A stretch of DNA of 36,769 nt, from NCBI GenBank assembly GCA_004558105.1, contig SFEB01000006.1:1-36769 (forward strand). Reading direction: 5' to 3'. The translations under genes were made by a program, and so were the position numbers. Below the pieces are notes generated by a model that was not told the DNA's origin, made no database searches, and worked only from the letters and a program-made list of their open reading frames with translations. Each line of letters starts with the position of its first letter. Within the stretch, counting starts at the first letter, position 1. Source of the DNA: Clostridiales bacterium (GTDB taxonomy: Bacteria; Bacillota; Clostridia; Christensenellales; CAG-314). This document shows positions 30,995 to 36,769 of this stretch, piece after piece.

Positions 30995-31026
30995 AAAAAT
31001 GAGCAATCGAAAGATTGCTCATTTTT
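30995..31026. terminator. Terminator of the small membrane protein operon
   Basis: AAAAATGAGCAATC and GATTGCTCATTTTT form a 14-bp perfect stem with a GAAA tetraloop. It serves the minus-strand gene ending at 31043 and can act in both directions. Confidence 0.9.
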
Positions 31027-31042
31027 GCCGATTTAAAACTGA

Positions 31043-31372
31043 CTATTTGCCGATAAAGCCGAGTATTTGTTCCCATACGCTGGGGAAGAAACTCGGTATC
31101 AAAGCAACGGCGATAATAACCAAAATGATTAAGGTTAAAAAGAAACCGTGATTGGTGCTGAATTCCAACGCCGTCAAAGCAGCAAGACCGATAGCGGCGT
31201 ATATAAGGATGTAGTGAGCAACTTTTGCTATGGTAACCAATACTTCGCCGTCTCCGAACCAGCCCAGACCGACCAGATTCTGGAAAATCATTGCAGCCAA
31301 TACTGCGAAGGCAAAAACTTTTGCCAAAAAGTCAAATAATTTTGATAAACCTGTTTTTTCTTTTAAACTCAT
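31043..31372 (-). CDS. Small membrane protein, unknown function
   Basis: 109 residues with three membrane spans (about 14-35, 45-70, 74-95) and short charged ends. No family recognised. AGGAG lies before the ATG. It starts 40 bases after the stop of the large repeat protein on the same strand, with no terminator between, so the two are probably co-transcribed. It may be a membrane partner of that protein, which is inference. Confidence 0.75.
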   Translation of the reverse strand: MSLKEKTGLSKLFDFLAKVFAFAVLAAMIFQNLVGLGWFGDGEVLVTIAKVAHYILIYAAIGLAALTALEFSTNHGFFLTLIILVIIAVALIPSFFPSVWEQILGFIGK

Positions 31373-31412
31373 AATTTTTTCTCCTTTTTTGTTTAGTTTT
31401 TAGTTGAAATTA

Positions 31413-33362
31413 TCAGGTAGTAGAAACTTTGTTTAGTATTTCGCTTATAAACGTTTCAAACGTCAGGCTCTTCCACGAATTTCCACCGAAGACGGTATCG
31501 AGTTTGCTTTGATTTGCAGAAGTTATTTCCAACAGACCTGCGTTCATCAGTTGTTGTATCGTAGCGCTTTGTACCGCATTGCTCAGTGCGTCGGGCAGAT
31601 CGCATATTTTGGTGTCGTTAGCAATGAGAGAGAGCGCGCCTGAATTCGGATCAGCGTCGATAACTTCGGTGTAGGGCAGAAGTTTAATATCATTTACTAT
31701 CGCATCGATATCTATATCGTCTATCGTATTATTACTGATGACTTCGTTGATACCGTTTACTTCCGTGGAATACGTATCGTCCGTGTACCATACGACTTTG
31801 TAGCAGTTGGACGTGTGAGTTGTGAGAGTATGGGAAGAATTTTTGCAATCGGCTTTTGCGACGTACCATTTGTCGTTGACCTTTTTTAATACCGTAGTGC
31901 CGCTTATAACGACTTCGTTTGCGACGATTGTATCGTAAGTGCCTTCCAGCGCCATTTCGTGGCGTGTATAACCTTGCAACTGACCGATGTAAATGGTATG
32001 CATTTCTTCGGAAAGGGTCAATACGTTTTTATCGGCAATTATTTTCATTATCTCAGGGGCTGTTTCGTTTATGGTAATAACTTCTTTTACTTTAACGCCG
32101 TCGAGAATTTCGTTGATATTGAGGCCGTTACGCATATCCGACATTCTTTTGTTGTAAATGTTGTTGAATATAACGTCGGTGACCTGATTGCCGCCGCCGT
32201 CGAGCCAGACTTGGTTGACCTCGTCGTAGGTATATTCGAGCAAATCGCCTACAAACAAATTGTCGATTTTATCATTGACGTTGAACGTTCCGCCCCTTAA
32301 TTCCGACACCTTAATTTCAGCGAAAGTAGACATAAACTTTGATACTTGTTGATTTGAAGAATCTCTCCATATTCCGTCTTCACCCTTGGTGTATTTCATG
32401 ATTTCACCGATAGTAAGATCCGAAAGTTCTTCATCGACTTTAAATTCGCCGCCGAGCAGTTTTGATGTCGAGACGTCGGCAATTTTCTTACCGATAGCGT
32501 CGGTCAGTTCATTGCCGTTTTTATCCGTCCATTTGCCGTCTGCTTCCGACCGGGTATAACCCATGAGTTCGCCTACTTTGAGTTCGCCGATAGCGTTTTC
32601 GACTTTAAAATTACCGTTCAGTAAAACCGTAATTAAAGTTTTTGCAACGGCGTTAGTGGTTGCGTCGAGGGCGGTGCCGTCGGCGTTGAGCCAGACGTTG
32701 TCGTTTTCGTCGTAAGTAAAGCCCATCAATTCACCGAGTGAGTTACCTTCGAACATAACGTTGACAACGCTGCCGTTGTTTTTGAATGCCGAATACAGTT
32801 CGCCGAGATCTTTGTCCGAAAGTATCTTTTCCAAACCGCTTGCGCTTTCGGAAATGCTCGTTAAGTCACTTAGGGTAATGCTGTTGAGTAAAGTCTGGAA
32901 ATTTCCGCCGATAAGGTCTCCGACGGATACGGCGTTGGTTCTCCATTTGCTTATTACGGCTTGAGGAACTTTAAAGCTTTCACCGAGAGAACCGCTCAAG
33001 AGGTCTGCCAATTTTACGTCGCTGAGTGCTTCTTTGGGATTGGAAAATACCTGTGAAATATTTGTATTGCGAAGGCTGTCGTATTCCTCGCCTTTGAGTC
33101 CGAATTGCCCCAATACGTCGATACCGTAGGTATTTTGTATTGCCGTAAAGGTTAAATTCTGTGAAGTTGACAGATTTACTCCTTTAACGATGATATCGCC
33201 GAAGGACATTTCGTCAAATCGTTCGCCTTCAGCGTTTTGCCATTCGTCGTTGACGAAGCCGATTTTAGACGGTGTTATGATGAAGACTGCTGCGACAATT
33301 CCGCCGATTAGCAAAACCCAGCCCACGATAATGCCGAGCAAAAAAGCAACGAAACGTTTCAT
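31413..33362 (-). CDS. Membrane-anchored tandem-repeat extracellular protein
   Basis: 649 residues. Residues 6-30 are a single N-terminal membrane anchor; the rest is predicted to be exported. From about residue 209 it carries degenerate repeats of 53-55 residues, each opening with (L/V/I)G(E/D)(L/I)(M/L)xYTxxE followed by W. Copies start at about 209, 263, 318 and 371, with a diverged copy at 459 after an 88-residue gap. The anchor resembles those of AsmA-like proteins, but I cannot assign a family. SD AAGGAG precedes the ATG. Role unknown; an adhesion or envelope scaffold is plausible. Confidence 0.78.
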   Translation of the reverse strand: MKRFVAFLLGIIVGWVLLIGGIVAAVFIITPSKIGFVNDEWQNAEGERFDEMSFGDIIVKGVNLSTSQNLTFTAIQNTYGIDVLGQFGLKGEEYDSLRNTNISQVFSNPKEALSDVKLADLLSGSLGESFKVPQAVISKWRTNAVSVGDLIGGNFQTLLNSITLSDLTSISESASGLEKILSDKDLGELYSAFKNNGSVVNVMFEGNSLGELMGFTYDENDNVWLNADGTALDATTNAVAKTLITVLLNGNFKVENAIGELKVGELMGYTRSEADGKWTDKNGNELTDAIGKKIADVSTSKLLGGEFKVDEELSDLTIGEIMKYTKGEDGIWRDSSNQQVSKFMSTFAEIKVSELRGGTFNVNDKIDNLFVGDLLEYTYDEVNQVWLDGGGNQVTDVIFNNIYNKRMSDMRNGLNINEILDGVKVKEVITINETAPEIMKIIADKNVLTLSEEMHTIYIGQLQGYTRHEMALEGTYDTIVANEVVISGTTVLKKVNDKWYVAKADCKNSSHTLTTHTSNCYKVVWYTDDTYSTEVNGINEVISNNTIDDIDIDAIVNDIKLLPYTEVIDADPNSGALSLIANDTKICDLPDALSNAVQSATIQQLMNAGLLEITSANQSKLDTVFGGNSWKSLTFETFISEILNKVSTT

Positions 33363-33441
33363 GTATCACTCCTTTGCGGTTTTAACCGCCAAAACGCGTC
33401 AACCTGACAGGCTGACCGTTCGTTAACTACTTTTGATTATA

Positions 33442-33470
33442 ATTATAATACAGAAGGCACCAAAAATCAA
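33442..33470 (-). promoter_or_regulatory. Promoter of the repeat-protein operon
   Basis: On the minus strand TTGATT (33470-33465), a 17-base spacer and TATAAT (33447-33442); a second TATAAT follows at 33441-33436. The leader of about 75 bases holds an imperfect palindrome (33398-33416) and a GCGGTTTTAACCGC palindrome (33376-33389) before the SD. Confidence 0.7.
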
Positions 33471-33590
33471 CTAAAAAGCCAAAATATATTTGACTCAAAC
33501 TTGAATATATAAATCATAACGGCGTATTCGGCGTATTTCAACGGTTTGTGATACGGTGAAAAAAATAGTTATTTTTTTATTGAAAAGGCA

Positions 33591-33619
33591 TTGCACTGAC
33601 GGGAAAAATCGGTTATAAT
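33591..33619 (+). promoter_or_regulatory. Leaderless-type promoter of lepA
   Basis: TTGCAC (33591-33596), a 17-base spacer and perfect TATAAT (33614-33619), six bases before the ATG at 33626. No SD is present between promoter and start. Confidence 0.8.
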
Positions 33620-33625
33620 AAAAAC

Positions 33626-35428
33626 ATGAATAGAATGGATAAAATCAGGAATTTTTGCATCATCGCACATATCGATCACGGTAAAAGCACGTTGGCTGAC
33701 CGACTTATCGAATTGACGGGCAGAGTCAACAAGCGTGATATGGAAGCACAGTTGCTTGATTCTATGGATCTCGAGCGCGAAAGAGGAATAACGATAAAAC
33801 TCGCCCCCGTTAACATAAATTATACCTACGAGGGGGAAACGTATCAATTAAATCTCATAGACACTCCCGGACACGTCGACTTTACGTACGAAGTTTCCCG
33901 TAGTCTTGCCGCATGCGAGGGCGCTATTCTCGTCGTGGACGCAACTCAAGGGGTAGAAGCGCAGACCGTGGCAAACTGTTATCTCGCATTGGACAACGAT
34001 CTCGCGATATTGCCGGTCATCAATAAAATCGATCTTGCTTCCGCACGGGTAGAAGAGGCGGTAGAAGAAATCGAGGAGTTGGGGTTGCCCGCTCAGGACG
34101 CTCCGCGTATTTCTGCTAAGGAAGGCATTAACATAGAGGACGTTTTGGTGGACGTTATTAAAAACGTTCCCGCGCCGCAGGGTGATCCGACCGCTCCGTT
34201 AAAAGCGCTCATATTCGACTGTGTGTACGATAATTATAAGGGCGTTTTGCTTTTCGTCCGTATTTTTGACGGTAACGTAAAAGTAGGCACGAAACTCAAA
34301 CTGTTCCGTTCGGGCGGTAAACTGTACGACGTTACGGAGGTTGGAATTTTCACTCCGACGATGCTCGCTACGGAAAGACTTGCGGCAGGCGACGTTGGTT
34401 ATATTGCGGCAAGCATAAAGACCGTTTCGGACGCACACGTGGGCGACACGGTTACCGACGCCGACAATCCTACGGCAAATCCGCTTAAAGGATACAAAGA
34501 AGTTCAGTCCATGGTCTTTTGCGGGATTTTCCCTGCGGACGGCAGTAAGTACAACGACTTAAAAGAGGCGTTGGAAAAACTGAAACTCAACGACGCGTCC
34601 CTTCAATACGAACCCGATACGTCATTGGCGCTCGGTTTCGGATTCAGGTGCGGTTTTTTGGGACTTTTGCATATGGACGTTATTCAACAGCGACTGGAAC
34701 GGGAATTCGACCTCGATCTGGTTACTACCGCTCCCAGCGTCAGTTACCACGTTTATACTACCGACGGACAGATGTTGGAGATAGACAACCCGTCAAAGTT
34801 GCCGCCCGTTACGTCTATCGAACACATGGAAGAGCCTATTGTTACGGCTTACGTTTATTCTCCGCCCGATTACGTCGGCGGAATAATGGACCTTTGTCAG
34901 GACAAGCGCGGTATTTTTATCGACATGACTTACGTAGACACTAAGCGCGTGAGAATAACCTACGAAATACCTCTCAACGAGATTATTTACGACTTTTTCG
35001 ATACCTTAAAGTCCAGAACCCGCGGTTACGCCAGTTTGGATTACGAGATAAAGGGTTACAAACCTTGCAAATTAGTAAAACTCGATATGTTGCTTAACGG
35101 TGAGACATGCGACGCATTGTCGGTTATAGTTCCGGAAGAGCGAGCCTACGCGCGCGGCAGGAAACTTGCTGAGAAACTCAAAGACGTCATTCCGCGTCAG
35201 ATGTTCGAGATACCCGTTCAGGCTGCGATAGGTGGTAAGATAATTGCTCGTGAAACCGTAAAAGCCATGCGTAAAGACGTTCTTGCAAAGTGCTACGGCG
35301 GCGATATAACGCGTAAAAAGAAATTGCTCGAAAAACAAAAAGAGGGTAAAAAGCGCATGCGTCAGGTCGGCAGCGTGGCTATTCCGTCCGAAGCGTTTAT
35401 GTCTATACTTAAAATCGACGATGAATAG
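33626..35428 (+). CDS. lepA: Elongation factor 4 (LepA)
   Basis: 600 residues, full family length. The GTPase G1 motif AHIDHGKST (14-22), G3 DTPGHVDF and G4 NKIDL are present. The LepA-specific C-terminal region ends with KKRMRQVGSVAIPSEAFMSILKID. LepA is a ribosomal GTPase that assists translation and ribosome assembly. The first ATG is used although MDKIRNF four codons later could also start; neither has an SD. It overlaps hemW by eight bases. Confidence 0.97.
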   Translation: MNRMDKIRNFCIIAHIDHGKSTLADRLIELTGRVNKRDMEAQLLDSMDLERERGITIKLAPVNINYTYEGETYQLNLIDTPGHVDFTYEVSRSLAACEGAILVVDATQGVEAQTVANCYLALDNDLAILPVINKIDLASARVEEAVEEIEELGLPAQDAPRISAKEGINIEDVLVDVIKNVPAPQGDPTAPLKALIFDCVYDNYKGVLLFVRIFDGNVKVGTKLKLFRSGGKLYDVTEVGIFTPTMLATERLAAGDVGYIAASIKTVSDAHVGDTVTDADNPTANPLKGYKEVQSMVFCGIFPADGSKYNDLKEALEKLKLNDASLQYEPDTSLALGFGFRCGFLGLLHMDVIQQRLEREFDLDLVTTAPSVSYHVYTTDGQMLEIDNPSKLPPVTSIEHMEEPIVTAYVYSPPDYVGGIMDLCQDKRGIFIDMTYVDTKRVRITYEIPLNEIIYDFFDTLKSRTRGYASLDYEIKGYKPCKLVKLDMLLNGETCDALSVIVPEERAYARGRKLAEKLKDVIPRQMFEIPVQAAIGGKIIARETVKAMRKDVLAKCYGGDITRKKKLLEKQKEGKKRMRQVGSVAIPSEAFMSILKIDDE

Positions 35429-36560
35429 CGACAAACTCGGATTGTACGTTCATATTCCGTTTTGCAAATCCAAATGCGTTTATTGCGACTTTTGCAGTTT
35501 CCCCGATAAAAACAATGATTTTAAGGCATACGGGTGCGCGTTAAAGAAAGAAGCGGACCTGTATTCTCCGCGTTTTAAAGGGAGAAAAATCACTTCGGTT
35601 TTCGTCGGAGGAGGTACGCCTAGTATAATAGGCGGCGATATACTTTCCGATATTTTACACCATGTGCGAAGTGTTTTTGAGTTTGCCGACGACGTAGAAA
35701 TCACGGTTGAGGCAAATCCCGACAGTTTTGACGAGTACTTTGCAGGGAGTATGAAAGCGGCAGGCGTCAACAGACTTTCTCTCGGGTTGCAATCGGCAAA
35801 CGACAGATTGTTGAAAAACCTCGGCAGACCTCACGATTTCGAAGACTTTTGTAAAGCTGCAAAAATTGCGAAAAAATATTTTGATAATGTAAATTTTGAC
35901 CTTATGCTCGGCATAGAAGGGCAGACTTTGGCGGACGTGAGAGAAACTTTGGAGTCCGTTTTGGTTTTTTCGCCTGCACATTTGTCGGTTTACGGTTTGA
36001 TACTTGAGCGAGGAACGCCTTTATATAAAAAAGTTAAAGGCGGTAAAGTTATTTTGCCCGATTCCGATCAAACCGCGGATATGTACGACTTTGCGGTAGA
36101 ACTACTGGATTATCACGGTTTTCACCGATATGAAGTAAGTAACTTTGCAATCGACGGCTACGAATGCAGGCATAATCTTAATTATTGGGAACGAGGAGAG
36201 TATCTCGGACTCGGTCTTGCGGCGCACGGATATTTCAACGGAGTAAGGTACGCCAACGTCAGGCGTCTTGAAAACTATTATAATAAGATTTCAGTTGCTA
36301 CCCGTCCTGTGTCGTCTGGGCAAAAAATAACACAGAAGGACGCTTGTTTCGAGTATGTCATGTTGGGATTGCGTAAGACGGCGGGATTTAGCGTAGACGA
36401 ATTTAAACGCAACACGGGTGCGGACTTTTTTGACGTTTACGGTAAAGAATTTGAAAAACTTTCGCAACAAGGATTGTTGTGTGTCAGGGAAAATTGTATC
36501 TACATACCACCGGAGCGTTTTTACGTTGCAAACTCCATACTTACGGAGTTTGTAAGATAG
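35421..36560 (+). CDS. hemW: Radical SAM heme chaperone HemW
   Basis: 379 residues. The radical SAM cluster uses C15, C19 and C22 (IPFCKSKCVYCDF). VFVGGGTPS, VEANPDS and NRLSLGLQS are the usual SAM-site segments. HNLNYWERGEYLGLGLAAHGY is diagnostic for HemW rather than HemN. HemW transfers heme to target proteins. It follows lepA, the common Firmicutes order, and is coupled by an overlap. hrcA, often next in that order, is not seen; a membrane protein gene follows. Confidence 0.94.
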   Translation: MNSDKLGLYVHIPFCKSKCVYCDFCSFPDKNNDFKAYGCALKKEADLYSPRFKGRKITSVFVGGGTPSIIGGDILSDILHHVRSVFEFADDVEITVEANPDSFDEYFAGSMKAAGVNRLSLGLQSANDRLLKNLGRPHDFEDFCKAAKIAKKYFDNVNFDLMLGIEGQTLADVRETLESVLVFSPAHLSVYGLILERGTPLYKKVKGGKVILPDSDQTADMYDFAVELLDYHGFHRYEVSNFAIDGYECRHNLNYWERGEYLGLGLAAHGYFNGVRYANVRRLENYYNKISVATRPVSSGQKITQKDACFEYVMLGLRKTAGFSVDEFKRNTGADFFDVYGKEFEKLSQQGLLCVRENCIYIPPERFYVANSILTEFVR

Positions 36561-36569
36561 GAGGAGACT

Positions 36570-36769
36570 ATGCGATTACAATCGAGATCAACTACGAGTT
36601 ACGTCTTTAAAAACTTTGTATTCATACTGCCTTTTGTTGTCATTCCCGCGATTTTACTGGCATTTTTTCAACCTCAGCAAGGACCGTTAGAGTTTTTTGC
36701 CGATTTGTATGAAAAAACTTTTAACGGTTTACCCGTAGATTTTTCTAATTTTTACGAGTCCTTGTACGG
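36570..36769 (+). CDS. Partial membrane protein, truncated by window edge
   Basis: The first 66 codons are visible. A basic N-terminus (MRLQSRSTTSYVFKNF) is followed by a membrane span (FVFILPFVVIPAILLAFF), then an exported or loop segment with FFADLYEKTFNGLPVDFSNFYESLY. GGAGGAG lies just before the ATG, nine bases after hemW, so it is probably in the same operon. No family can be assigned from this fragment. Confidence 0.75.
   Translation, partial: MRLQSRSTTSYVFKNFVFILPFVVIPAILLAFFQPQQGPLEFFADLYEKTFNGLPVDFSNFYESLY

Overview
The window looks like a chromosome segment of a low-to-moderate GC Clostridia-type Firmicute, probably an uncultured gut lineage. I infer this from the tsaE-tsaB-rimI cluster, lepA-hemW, nrdR, a PPi-type phosphofructokinase, three solitary ECF vitamin-transport S components (QueT-, RibU- and ThiT-like), FMN and TPP riboswitches with terminator platforms, and mostly strong Shine-Dalgarno (SD) sites. 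No species can be named from the sequence alone. No phage, transposase, integrase, CRISPR array or rRNA gene was seen.

Layout. 1-1956: a hairpin-repeat fragment, a QueT-type transporter (minus), a DUF378 membrane protein, and ribU under an FMN riboswitch. 1995-6787: a six-gene operon, tsaE-tsaB-rimI-alpha/beta hydrolase-membrane MurF-like ligase-ddl, with overlapping or closely spaced genes, joining t6A tRNA modification to cell-wall precursor synthesis. 6852-9709 (minus): a large surface protein with SH3-like segments, and a GNAT enzyme. 9852-13169: a ribbon-helix-helix (RHH) protein directly upstream of clpB. 13341-15463: two divergent small unknown proteins, a cytidylate-kinase-like protein and a NUDIX hydrolase. 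15521-18545 (minus): a large GNAT protein, DegV, and thiT under a TPP riboswitch. 18684-21360: yfbR, a degenerate ABC ATPase and an S41 protease in one tight operon. 21451-24081: tRNAs (Leu, Ile, Ala, Arg), the PPi-phosphofructokinase, and two intergenic tracts of short hairpins; one tract sits between two copies of an 88-bp direct repeat that contains the 3' end of tRNA-Ile. 24082-30913: an SDR enzyme, a small exported protein, a small membrane protein, nrdR, a uridine-kinase-like fusion, an HI0933-type flavoprotein, and tdh-kbl for threonine breakdown. 31043-33362 (minus): a membrane-anchored tandem-repeat protein and a small membrane protein. 33591-36769: lepA, hemW and the start of an unknown membrane protein.

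The most striking signal is regulatory. Three unrelated genes (tsaE, the HI0933-type flavoprotein, lepA) lack an SD, and each has a sigma-A-like promoter with a 17-bp spacer whose -10 box ends exactly six bases before the ATG. Transcription would then start at or beside the A of the start codon, so these look like leaderless mRNAs in an otherwise SD-using genome. Other items worth following are the membrane-anchored MurF-like/Ddl/hydrolase module, the pseudo-ABC ATPase, the RHH-ClpB pair and the hairpin-string repeats.
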